Source: Allostella vacuolata
GTDB taxonomy: Bacteria; Pseudomonadota; Alphaproteobacteria; ATCC43930; Allostellaceae
DNA length: 64,000 bases
Direction of reading: 5' to 3'
Assembly (NCBI GenBank): GCA_006739055.1
Contig: AP019702.1
Span: 1,178,501 to 1,242,500 of the forward strand
Shown piece by piece: positions 8,162 to 19,180 of this stretch (position 1 is its first letter; every line of letters begins with the position of its first letter). Made by a program: the position numbers and the translations under genes. The notes below the pieces were generated by a model. It saw only the letters and a list, made by a program, of their open reading frames with translations. It did not search any database and was not told the origin of the DNA.

Positions 8162-8517
8162 GCGCCGTGGCCGCGGTGCCGTCGCTCGGCCACTACCTGG
8201 CGCTGGCGGCCGCCATCATCGTCGGGGTCGGCGGGCAGCTCCTGCTCAAGTCGGGGGCGGCGGGCGCGGCCGGCTTCATCGACCAGCTCTTCCGCTGGCA
8301 TTCGATCATCGGCCTCGGCCTCTACGGGATGGCGGCCTTCCTCTACATGGCAGCCCTGCAGGCGATCCCGGTCTCGGTCGCGTTCCCCAGCGTGTCGATC
8401 AGCTACGCGCTGGTCGTGGTGGCCGGCTACTTCCTCTACGGCGAGGCGCTCGGCTGGCCCCAGGTGGTGGGCGTGGTCCTCATCTGCTCGGGCATATTGG
8501 TGCTGTTCCGGGGCTGA
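8158..8517 (+). CDS. Small four-helix transporter of the DMT superfamily (SMR/ArnE-F-like)
   Basis: A 119-residue integral membrane protein with four predicted helices (about 10-30, 45-65, 70-90, 95-117). It has the SMR/EamA-like features VGVGGQLLLKSGA and IPVSVAFPSVSISYALVVVAGYFLYGE. It is the third gene of an ATGA-coupled operon after the methyltransferase and the ArnC-like GT2. That context favours flipping of an undecaprenyl-phosphate-linked sugar across the inner membrane (ArnE/ArnF role) over drug efflux, although the EmrE-type Glu in helix 1 is not obvious. Its start overlaps the GT2 stop. The assignment to the DMT/SMR fold is strong; substrate is inferred from neighbours. Confidence 0.75.
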   Translation: MSAVAAVPSLGHYLALAAAIIVGVGGQLLLKSGAAGAAGFIDQLFRWHSIIGLGLYGMAAFLYMAALQAIPVSVAFPSVSISYALVVVAGYFLYGEALGWPQVVGVVLICSGILVLFRG

Positions 8518-8541
8518 CCGGCCCCGGAACGCCCCCCGTCG

Positions 8542-8616
8542 CTACCGCAGGCCGAGGAAACCCAGGATGAAGAGGATGATCACCACGGCGCCGACCAGCC
8601 AGATCAAGTTGTTCAT
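8542..8616 (-). CDS. 24-residue single-pass membrane microprotein
   Basis: ATG at 8616, stop TAG at 8542-8544. The product (MNNLIWLVGAVVIILF..., ending GFLGLR) is one hydrophobic helix with a basic C-terminal residue. A ggga RBS lies about ten bases upstream of the ATG. A textbook EcfG promoter (GGAAC-N17-CGTT) reads into it from 8680-8655. Similar tiny MNN(L/I)IWLVGAVV proteins occur as hypothetical genes in other alphaproteobacteria as far as I recall. Its function is unknown; a stress-induced membrane peptide or regulator is an inference from the promoter. Confidence 0.72.
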   Translation of the reverse strand: MNNLIWLVGAVVIILFILGFLGLR

Positions 8617-8654
8617 GGAACTCTGCTCCCGCTATCCAGACTTGCAGGGCCAGT

Positions 8655-8680
8655 AACGTCGCCGTCGGCGGCGGCGTTCC
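8655..8680 (-). promoter_or_regulatory. EcfG-type (general stress) promoter upstream of the microprotein
   Basis: On the minus strand, GGAAC (8680-8676), a 17-base spacer, and CGTT (8658-8655), matching the alphaproteobacterial EcfG consensus. The start codon of the 24-residue gene is 39 bases downstream of the -10 element. Confidence 0.7.
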
Positions 8681-8691
8681 CGCCGCCGGCG

Positions 8692-12261
<3,570 letters not shown>

Positions 12262-12399
12262 GCGGTCAAATGCTCAAGGCCGCATCTATTGCTCCGGCCC
12301 GGACCGCGTCCTAATGATCCGGCAGGCGGGAAGGCGGGCACCGGCCCGTCCGCCGACGAGGGGGTGAAGCGTGACGGTTTCCAGGGGCCAGGCCTAGCC

Positions 12400-13740
12400 T
12401 TGGCGCGACGCGGCATGCTGCGGGGCGTGCTCGCCAACGCGTCCGTCCTGCTCGCCGGCAAGTCGGTCGCGGCGGTGCTGACCCTCGCCCACACCGCGCT
12501 GGCCGCCCGCGCGCTCGGTATCGAGCAGTTCGGCGTGCTCATCCTGATCCATGCCTATGCCCAGACGATCGGCGATATCTGCAAGTTCCAGTCCTGGCAG
12601 GCGATCATCCACTATGGCACCGGCCCCCTGCGCGACGGGCGGCTCGGCGATTTCGGCCGCCTGCTCCGCTTCAGCCTGCGGCTCGACCTGCTGAGCGCCG
12701 TCGCCGGTACCCTGATCGGCGTCGCCGGCGCCGCCTATCTCGGCCGGTGGCTGGGCTGGCCGGCGGATTCCCTTCCGGCGGCCATGCTCTATGCCACCTC
12801 CGTCGCCTTCACCGTGATGGCAACGCCGACCGGCGTGCTGCGCCTCGTCGACCGCTTCGACCTGATGGCGGTGCAGAGCAACGTCGCGGCCCTGGTTCGC
12901 CTGGTCGGTGCGGTGGCGGTGTTCGCGTCGGGCGGCGGTCTCGGGGCGTTCCTGGCGGTCTGGTACGCGGCCAGCGTGGCGGCGTGGATCGCGCTCTTCG
13001 GCTCGGCCTGGTGGCAGCTCCGCCGCCGCGGCTACCTGGCGCCGGTCGAGCGCGCGCCCGACGGGCTCGGCGGCGGCTTCCCGGGCCTGTGGAAGTTCGT
13101 CTGGATCACCAACTTCAACACCACCATCAACATCGGCTTCAAGCAGCTGACCGTCCTGCTGATCGGGGCCATGCTCGGCCCGCGCGAGGCGGCCCTGTTC
13201 CGGGTGGCCCGCCAGGTCGGCGACGCCATCGCCAAGCCGGCCCGCCTGCTGATCCCGGCCCTCTACCCGGAGTTGGCCCAGCTCTGGTCCAGCGGCAAGG
13301 TGGCCGACCTGCGCCGGCTCGTCCTGCAGGTCGGGCTGATCGCCGGCGGGGTGGCGATCCTGCTGGTGGCGGTGGTGCTGGCGGCGGGCGGTCCTCTACT
13401 GCGGGTGGTGATGGGACCGGGTTTCGCGGAAGGAGCTGCGATCATGGCCTGGCTGGTCGCAGCGGCGGCGGTGGGGGTGGCGGCGCTGCCCTTCGAGCCG
13501 CTGCTGATCTCGGTCGGCCATGCTTCGTCTGCGCTAGTGATACGTATAGTAACTATAATACTGTACCTGCCCGCAGCCCTGGTACTGGTGGATCGCTACG
13601 CCCTCCTGGGCGCTGGAATTGCCGTTCTCGCCGGCGCGGTGATGTTGTTTTTCGGGCAGTTCATCGCGGTGCTTCGCTGGAATCGCGCAACGCCGCGTAC
13701 GCCGCGGGAGCCCGAGGCGGTGCCGAAGGGACGGGAATAG
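12400..13740 (+). CDS. Wzx-like polysaccharide/lipid flippase (MOP superfamily)
   Basis: About 446 residues with 12 or more predicted membrane helices. The opening MLRGVLANASVLLAGKSVAAVLTLAHTALAARALG and the middle segment NTTINIGFKQLTVLLIGAMLGPREAALFRVARQ are typical of Wzx/polysaccharide-transporter proteins, which flip lipid-linked saccharides across the inner membrane. The start is uncertain: TTG 12400 is used here (MARRGMLRG...), while ATG 12415 and GTG 12364 are alternatives, none with an ideal RBS. It is followed after 58 bases by the fatty-acyl-AMP ligase of the sphingolipid operon, so it might move a sphingolipid or glycan. Bases 13536-13572 are strikingly AT-rich with rare codons (ATA, GTA, ACT), unlike the rest of the gene. 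Confidence 0.8.
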   Translation: MARRGMLRGVLANASVLLAGKSVAAVLTLAHTALAARALGIEQFGVLILIHAYAQTIGDICKFQSWQAIIHYGTGPLRDGRLGDFGRLLRFSLRLDLLSAVAGTLIGVAGAAYLGRWLGWPADSLPAAMLYATSVAFTVMATPTGVLRLVDRFDLMAVQSNVAALVRLVGAVAVFASGGGLGAFLAVWYAASVAAWIALFGSAWWQLRRRGYLAPVERAPDGLGGGFPGLWKFVWITNFNTTINIGFKQLTVLLIGAMLGPREAALFRVARQVGDAIAKPARLLIPALYPELAQLWSSGKVADLRRLVLQVGLIAGGVAILLVAVVLAAGGPLLRVVMGPGFAEGAAIMAWLVAAAAVGVAALPFEPLLISVGHASSALVIRIVTIILYLPAALVLVDRYALLGAGIAVLAGAVMLFFGQFIAVLRWNRATPRTPREPEAVPKGRE

Positions 13741-13798
13741 TTTCCGCTGGTTCTCCGATCCACTATTATTTCATGACCATTTCTCATATTACGCCCAG

Positions 13799-15541
13799 AT
13801 GACCGCACCCACGCCGACCGCCAGCGGCCTCGTCCGCCAGCGCACTGCCGAGTTCGATACGATCCAGGAGGCGCTGGAGTTCGCGGCGCAGGGCGCGACG
13901 GGCTTGAATTTCTACTCCGGCCGGGGCCAGCTCGTCGAAGTGCTGCCCTACCGGCAGTTGCGGGCGGAGGCGATGGAGCTCGCCCGCGGCATGCTGGCGT
14001 CCGGGCTCGTCCCGGGCGACCGGGCCGCCCTGATCGCGGAAACCGACGGCGATTTCGTCCGCGCCTTCTTCGCCTGCCTCTATGCCCGGTTGATTCCCGT
14101 GCCGCTGCCCCTGCCGACCACGGTCGGCGGCAAGGACGGCTACATCGCCAACCTCCGGCGGATGATCGAATCGGCCGGCGCCGTCGCGGCCATTGGGCCG
14201 GCGTCGCTGGACGGCTGGCTGCAGGCCGCCGTCGAGGGCCTGCCGCTCAAGGTCCAGGGCGCGGTCGCCGCCTTCGCCGGCGTTCCGGCCAGGGAGGTCG
14301 ACCTGCCGGCGGCGCGGGCGAGCGACCTGCTCTACATCCAGTTCTCGTCGGGCAGCACGCGCTTCCCGCTCGGCGTATCGGTCACCCAGCGCGCCTTGAT
14401 GGCCAATGCGCGGGCGATCAGCGGCGACGGGCTGGTGACGACGGCGGCCGACCGCTGCGTCTCGTGGCTGCCGCTCTACCACGACATGGGGCTGGTGGGC
14501 TTCCTGCTGGCGCCGATGCTGAGCCAGCTGTCGGTCGACTTCATCCAGACCCGGGAATTCGCGCGCCGGCCGCTGCAGTGGCTCGATCTCATCACCCGCA
14601 ACGGCGGCACCATCTCCTACAGCCCGACCTTCGGCTACGAGCTGTGCACCCGCCGGGCGGAAGGGGCGCCGATGGACCGTCTCGACCTCGGCACCTGGCG
14701 GGTGGCCGGTGTCGGCGGCGACATGATCCGCCTCGGCCGGCTGAAGAGCTTCTCCGACACCTTCGCGGCCCGGGGCTTCCGCGGCAGCGCGTTCCTGGCC
14801 AGCTACGGCATGGCCGAGGCGACGCTGGCGCTGAGCTTCGCCCCGCTCGATGTCGGCCTCGTCACCGAGCATGTGGACATCGACCGCCTGGAGCGCAGCG
14901 GCGCGGCGGTTCCGCCCGATGCCGGGACCACCCGCGCCCGGGACTTCGTGCGCTGCGGCCCGGCCCTGCCGGGACATGCGCTGGAGGTGCGCGACGGGTC
15001 GGGCGCGGTGCTGCCGGAACGCCGGGTCGGGCGCATCTTCGCCCGCGGCCCCAGCCTCATGGAAGCCTATTTCGGCAGCCCGGCCGAGACCCAGCAGGTG
15101 CTGTCGCCGGACGGCTGGCTCGACACCGGCGACCTCGGCTTCATGGCCGACGGCGAGATCGTCATCACCGGCCGGGCCAAGGATCTGATCCTGGTCAATG
15201 GCCGCAACGTCTGGCCGCAGGACCTGGAGTGGACGATCGAGAACGAGGTGGAGACGATGCGCACGGGCGATGTCGTCGCCTTCGCGCTCGACACGGCGGC
15301 CGAGGAGCAGGTGGTGGTGCTGGCGCAGTGCCGTGCCTCCGGCCGGGACGAGCGTGTGGCCCTGCGCGACGAGATCACCCGCGTCATCCGCGCCCGGCAC
15401 AGCCTCGAGGTTTCGGTCACCCTGGTGCCGCCGCGCGCCCTGCCGCAGACCTCGTCCGGCAAGCTGAGCCGGGCGCAGGCGCGCGACTTCTATAGCCGCG
15501 GCCTCTTCACCGCGCAGGAGCCGCCCGGGCTTCCCGGGTGA
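13799..15541 (+). CDS. Fatty-acyl-AMP ligase (FAAL/acyl-ACP synthetase), sphingolipid locus
   Basis: A 580-residue adenylate-forming enzyme. It has the phosphate-binding YIQFSSGSTRFPLG (about 178-191), YHDMGLVG typical of FAALs, YGMAEATLAL (about 335), DTGDLGFMADGEIVITGR (about 441) and the C-terminal catalytic Lys in SSGKLSRAQ. It activates a fatty acid as acyl-AMP, most likely for loading onto the ACP encoded at 16715. Gene order (acyl ligase, NAD-epimerase-like reductase, ACP, serine palmitoyltransferase) parallels the Caulobacter crescentus ceramide cluster, where an acyl-CoA synthetase-like protein and an ACP are required. Its stop overlaps the following GTG start. An AT-rich 58-bp spacer upstream may carry a promoter. 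Confidence 0.85.
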   Translation: MTAPTPTASGLVRQRTAEFDTIQEALEFAAQGATGLNFYSGRGQLVEVLPYRQLRAEAMELARGMLASGLVPGDRAALIAETDGDFVRAFFACLYARLIPVPLPLPTTVGGKDGYIANLRRMIESAGAVAAIGPASLDGWLQAAVEGLPLKVQGAVAAFAGVPAREVDLPAARASDLLYIQFSSGSTRFPLGVSVTQRALMANARAISGDGLVTTAADRCVSWLPLYHDMGLVGFLLAPMLSQLSVDFIQTREFARRPLQWLDLITRNGGTISYSPTFGYELCTRRAEGAPMDRLDLGTWRVAGVGGDMIRLGRLKSFSDTFAARGFRGSAFLASYGMAEATLALSFAPLDVGLVTEHVDIDRLERSGAAVPPDAGTTRARDFVRCGPALPGHALEVRDGSGAVLPERRVGRIFARGPSLMEAYFGSPAETQQVLSPDGWLDTGDLGFMADGEIVITGRAKDLILVNGRNVWPQDLEWTIENEVETMRTGDVVAFALDTAAEEQVVVLAQCRASGRDERVALRDEITRVIRARHSLEVSVTLVPPRALPQTSSGKLSRAQARDFYSRGLFTAQEPPGLPG

Positions 15542-16503
15542 CTGCGCCCGTCGCCGCGCTGACCGGCGGCACCGGCTTTCTCGGCCGGCCGCTGGCCGCG
15601 GCACTGGCGGCCCGCGGCTACCGGGTCCGGCTGCTGGTGCGGCGCGATCCGGTCCACCCGCAGCTGCGGGACCTGGATTTCGAGATCGTGCCCGGCGGGC
15701 TGTCCGATCCGGGGGCGCTCGACCGTCTGGTGCGGGGGGCGGCCGTCGTCGTCCACGCCGCCGGCCTGGTGAAGGCGGCCCGGCCCGGCGCGCTGTGGGC
15801 CGCCAATCGGGACGGCACCGCCCGGCTGGTGGAGACGATGCGACGGCAGGCCGGCCGGCCGCGGCTGGTGCTGGTCTCCAGCCTGGCCGCGCGCGAGCCG
15901 GGCCTGTCGCCCTATGCGGCGAGCAAGCGGGCGGGCGAGGCGGCGGCGGAGGCCGGGCTGACGCCGGCCGAGCGCGTGATCGTGCGGCCGACCGCGATCT
16001 ACGGACCCTGGGATTGCGAGCTGCTGGACTTCTTCCGGCTGGCGGACCGCGGGCTGATGCCGGTGCCGGGCCCACCCGATGCCCGGCTGACCCTGATCCA
16101 TGTCGAGGATGCGGCCGCCGCCATCGCCGCCTTGGCCTGGGCGGCGCCCGGCGGCGGCGTCCACGCCCTGGCCGACGGCAACCCCGATGGATATGGCTGG
16201 GCGGAACTCGGTCAGGCGATGGGGGCGGCGTTCGGTCGCCGGCTGCGGCCGGTCCGGGTGCCGCGGCTGCCGATCGCTCTTTTCGCCCGGGCCGCCGCGG
16301 CCGGCGCCTGGGCGTCGGGCCGGCCGGCGATGCTGACCCCGGGGAAGCTGCGCGAGCTGACCCATCGCGACTGGCGCGTGCGGCCGGACGAGCTTCCGCC
16401 CGCCGGAATCGCCGGGCCGGCGGTCAGCCTGGCGCAAGGTCTGCGGGCTACGGTCGAGTGGTATCGCCAGGCCGGCTGGCTGCCTGCCGCCCGCGCCGGC
16501 TAG
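15538..16503 (+). CDS. NAD(P)-dependent epimerase/reductase, CerR-like (ceramide reductase candidate)
   Basis: A 321-residue extended SDR protein with the nucleotide-binding ALTGGTGFLGRPL at the start, VVHAAGLVK, and a Tyr-x3-Lys in YAASKRAGE (about 125-129). It starts at a GTG overlapping the acyl ligase stop (GTGA). In the Caulobacter ceramide cluster an NAD-epimerase-like protein (CerR) reduces the 3-keto group after N-acylation. The same position here, between the acyl ligase and ACP/SPT genes, supports that role. Motifs alone prove only the SDR fold; the substrate is inferred from context. Confidence 0.78.
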   Translation: MTAPVAALTGGTGFLGRPLAAALAARGYRVRLLVRRDPVHPQLRDLDFEIVPGGLSDPGALDRLVRGAAVVVHAAGLVKAARPGALWAANRDGTARLVETMRRQAGRPRLVLVSSLAAREPGLSPYAASKRAGEAAAEAGLTPAERVIVRPTAIYGPWDCELLDFFRLADRGLMPVPGPPDARLTLIHVEDAAAAIAALAWAAPGGGVHALADGNPDGYGWAELGQAMGAAFGRRLRPVRVPRLPIALFARAAAAGAWASGRPAMLTPGKLRELTHRDWRVRPDELPPAGIAGPAVSLAQGLRATVEWYRQAGWLPAARAG

Positions 16504-16714
16504 TCGCCCCAGCGAGTTGCCGGCGGGCCGGGCCAACCTCTCTCAACGCCCGAGCAACCGGAAAGTTCCGCCACTTTATGGATGACGTATTGCAATTGAC
16601 TTACGGTTCTGTGACCTTACGGCGGGCCACGGCTGTGGCCCCATGCGGCATGACCTGTCTGGTGCCGCGTCCTCGCCTTGCCTGGTATTTGCGACACTGC
16701 TGCGGATTGCGCGT

Positions 16715-16963
16715 ATGCACGCTTTGGATGCTTTGGAAGAGCGGATAGTCGCCGAGCTTCGGGCAGTGGTCGACCCCAACATCGAAATCTCCCGGAACAC
16801 CGACATCTCGCGGGATCTGGGCCTGGATTCGCTGACCATCATGAACTTCGTGATGAAGCTCGAAGACGCGTTCGATCTGTCGATCCCGCTGGAGCGACTT
16901 CCCGAGATTCAGACCGTCGCCGATCTGGCCAAGACGATCCGAGACATCCAGGCGAAGGTCTGA
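16715..16963 (+). CDS. Dedicated acyl carrier protein of the sphingolipid operon
   Basis: An 82-residue ACP with the phosphopantetheine attachment motif DLGLDSLTIMNFVMKLEDAF (Ser in DSL about residue 37) and the acidic helix-2 profile of the family. The ATG at 16715 gives a normal ACP length; upstream in-frame sequence is not ACP-like. It lies two bases before the serine palmitoyltransferase start, so the pair is co-translated. It probably supplies acyl-ACP, charged by the FAAL at 13799, to serine palmitoyltransferase, as the dedicated ACP does in Caulobacter sphingolipid synthesis. The 211 bp upstream contains an AT-rich patch (16570-16620) that may hold a promoter; no clear box was assigned. 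Confidence 0.9.
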   Translation: MHALDALEERIVAELRAVVDPNIEISRNTDISRDLGLDSLTIMNFVMKLEDAFDLSIPLERLPEIQTVADLAKTIRDIQAKV

Positions 16964-16965
16964 AG

Positions 16966-18180
16966 ATGACGATCCTCGAAAAATTCTCTCACCTGCGCGT
17001 TGCCTATGAGCAGCTGAGAAGCCTGGGCAGCGATCCCTTCACCGTGCGCTTCGACGGCGTGCTGTCGCCGACCGAGGGCCTGCGCGAGGGCAGGCGGACG
17101 ATCCTGTTCGGTACCAACAACTATCTCGGCCTGACCTTCGACCCATCCTGCATCGAGGCCGGGATCGAGGCGCTGATGCAATCGGGCACCGGCACCACCG
17201 GGTCGCGCATCGCCAACGGCAGCTACGACGCCCATACACGGCTGGAGCAGGCCCTGGCCGATTTCTACGGCCGTCGCCGCGGCATGGTGTTCACGACCGG
17301 CTACCAGGCGAACCTCGGCATCATCTCGACCGTCGTCGGCAAGGGCGACTACCTCATTCTCGACGCCGACAGCCACGCCAGCATCTATGACGGCGCGCGG
17401 CTGGGCACGGCCCAGGTCATCCGCTTCCGCCACAACGATCCCGAGGACCTGCGCAAGCGCCTCGCCCGCCTGCCGCAGGCCGGCAACAAGCTGATCGTCG
17501 TCGAGGGCATCTATTCGATGATGGGCGACACCGCCCCCTTGCGCGAGATCGCCCAGGTCAAGGCGGAGGCCGGCGCCTATCTGCTGGTCGACGAGGCCCA
17601 TTCGCTGGGCGTGCTGGGCCGCCAGGGGCGCGGCCTCGCCGAGGCGGCGGGGGTGGAGGCCGATGTCGACTTCATCGTCGGCACCTTCTCGAAGACGCTG
17701 GGCAGCATCGGCGGCTTCTGCGTCTCCGACCTGCCGGACTTCGACGTGCTGCGGGTCGCCTGCCGGCCCTACATGTTCACGGCCTCGCTGCCGCCGACCC
17801 TGGTCGCCTCGACCCTCCAGGCGCTGAACCGGCTGCAGTCGGATCCCGGCCTGCGCGCCCGGCTGCTGTCGAACTCGCGCCGTTTCCACAGCGGGCTGGA
17901 CCGGCTCGGCTTCCGGCTCGGCGCCGATGCGACCCCGATCGTGGCCGTGGTGCTGGAGGATCGCGACCTCGCGGTCGCCTTCTGGAACCGGCTGCTGGAA
18001 GCGGGGCTCTACGTCAACCTGGCCTTGCCCCCGGCGACCCCGGACGGCTCGGCCATCCTGCGCTCCAGCGTCAGCGCCGCGCACACGGTGCAGCAGATCG
18101 ACACCGCGATCGGACTGTTCGCCGCGGTCGGCGAGGAACTGGGCGTGCTGAGCCCCCGGCCGCTCGCGGCCATGGCCTGA
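16966..18180 (+). CDS. spt: Serine palmitoyltransferase (alpha-oxoamine synthase)
   Basis: A 404-residue PLP enzyme that condenses serine with an acyl thioester to give 3-ketosphinganine, the first step of sphingolipid synthesis. Visible motifs are TNNYLGLTFDP, GSGTTGSR-like SGTGTTGSRIANG, DADSHASIYDGARL, DEAHSLGVLG and the PLP lysine in TFSKTLGSIGG (about K243). The alternatives in the family (KBL, ALAS, BioF) are unlikely given the flanking ACP, FAAL, CerR-like gene and the ceramide kinase-like gene opposite. Length equals that of bacterial SPTs. An RBS-like gaag sits just before the ATG. The 3' end, including the stop codon, is part of a 24-bp tandem repeat. Confidence 0.9.
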   Translation: MTILEKFSHLRVAYEQLRSLGSDPFTVRFDGVLSPTEGLREGRRTILFGTNNYLGLTFDPSCIEAGIEALMQSGTGTTGSRIANGSYDAHTRLEQALADFYGRRRGMVFTTGYQANLGIISTVVGKGDYLILDADSHASIYDGARLGTAQVIRFRHNDPEDLRKRLARLPQAGNKLIVVEGIYSMMGDTAPLREIAQVKAEAGAYLLVDEAHSLGVLGRQGRGLAEAAGVEADVDFIVGTFSKTLGSIGGFCVSDLPDFDVLRVACRPYMFTASLPPTLVASTLQALNRLQSDPGLRARLLSNSRRFHSGLDRLGFRLGADATPIVAVVLEDRDLAVAFWNRLLEAGLYVNLALPPATPDGSAILRSSVSAAHTVQQIDTAIGLFAAVGEELGVLSPRPLAAMA

Positions 18181-18231
18181 ACGCCGCTCGCGGCCATGGC
18201 TTGAACACCGCTCGCGGCCATGGCCTGAACG
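18160..18231 (+). repeat. Three 24-bp tandem repeats straddling the spt stop codon
   Basis: Units 18160-18183, 18184-18207 and 18208-18231 differ by only two bases in the middle copy. Each carries an in-frame Leu-Ala-Ala-Met-Ala-stop, so the spt stop is present three times. The array separates spt from the convergent headgroup operon ending at 18248. Confidence 0.9.
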
Positions 18232-18247
18232 CCGTCGAGGGCACGGC

Positions 18248-19180
18248 CTATCGCACCACTCCGCGGCGCCACAGGCGCCAGAGAATGGCCGGTCCGGCCA
18301 GGACCGGATGGCGCAGCTGCCAGGGCGTCAGGTCGAGGCGGGTGCCGCTGTGGCGCTCGATCTTCCAGGCGAGATAGCGTCCGCCGTCGGTGAAGGTGAA
18401 GGCGGCCTTGACCAGCCGCACGAGATTGAGCGCCTTGCCGGCCATGGCGCGGCCGTGCCAGGTGCGGCGGGCGCGCCGGCGCGCCGCCGGTCCCACTCGC
18501 GGCGAGAGCGTGCCGTCGGCGCGCCGTTCCATCTCGATCCCGGCCTCGGCCCAGGCCGGCACCAGCATCTGGCGGTAGCGCGCGGGGGCATGATCGACGA
18601 TCTCCAGGGCCCGGCCCGCCCGTTCGACGCGCAGCTCGGCGCGATAGGTATGGGCGAAGAGGGTGCGCCAGAAGTCGAGCGGGTCGCCCGCTTCCGGTCC
18701 GAGCAGGGCGGCCCAGCGCGCGCCGGTGACGACGGCCCGGACCACTGCGGCCTCGACGCGGTCGCGGGCGGCGCCATCCCGCCAATGGACGAGTGCCGAG
18801 GGCTGCGCGAAGCGGGCCCAGATGGTGCCGTCCAGCCCCTCCGGCCCGGCGGCCCGGTGGAACCGGTCCAGGCGCAGGACGGCGACCTTGGCCCGCACCA
18901 CGCCGCCTTCATGCGGCACCTCCACATAGCTGACGTCGGGCGGCAGCAGGCGGCCGGCGACGGCCCGCCAGCCGGCCCCGTGCCAGGCGCGCAGGGAATC
19001 GACCAGGACGTAGAGGTCGAGCAGGCCGCCGGTATCGCCGTCGCGCAGCACCGAGCCGTAGAAGAGGATCCCCGCCACGGCGGGCGACCGCGCGGCCAGG
19101 TGGTCGGCCAGCGCCCGCGCGGCGGCCGGCACGGGCCGGGCGAGGTCCAGCCGGACGATCGCGGCGAGGTCGCCGGTCAT
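18248..19180 (-). CDS. Nucleotidyltransferase-fold protein of the ceramide headgroup operon
   Basis: A 310-residue soluble protein. The segment GILFYGSVLRDGDTGGLLDLYVLVD (about 36-60) resembles the GS...DxD core of nucleotidyltransferase-fold proteins. The rest (for example TIWARFAQPSALVHWRD) is not recognised. It is the last of three genes coupled by four-base overlaps after the CDP-alcohol phosphotransferase-like and ceramide-kinase-like genes, and it converges on spt. In Caulobacter a three-gene cluster (cpgABC) next to spt makes ceramide phosphoglycerate. This protein is a candidate equivalent of one of the non-kinase members, but which one cannot be said from memory. Catalytic competence is unproven. 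Confidence 0.6.
   Translation of the reverse strand: MTGDLAAIVRLDLARPVPAAARALADHLAARSPAVAGILFYGSVLRDGDTGGLLDLYVLVDSLRAWHGAGWRAVAGRLLPPDVSYVEVPHEGGVVRAKVAVLRLDRFHRAAGPEGLDGTIWARFAQPSALVHWRDGAARDRVEAAVVRAVVTGARWAALLGPEAGDPLDFWRTLFAHTYRAELRVERAGRALEIVDHAPARYRQMLVPAWAEAGIEMERRADGTLSPRVGPAARRRARRTWHGRAMAGKALNLVRLVKAAFTFTDGGRYLAWKIERHSGTRLDLTPWQLRHPVLAGPAILWRLWRRGVVR

Noticed and set aside
8158-8517. EmrE-type multidrug resistance protein
   Set aside because: It has the four-helix SMR size, but it is co-translated with an ArnC-like GT2 and lacks an obvious helix-1 Glu, so a lipid-sugar flippase role is preferred.
18160-18231. CRISPR array
   Set aside because: The repeats are directly adjacent 24-bp units without spacers, and no cas genes are present.
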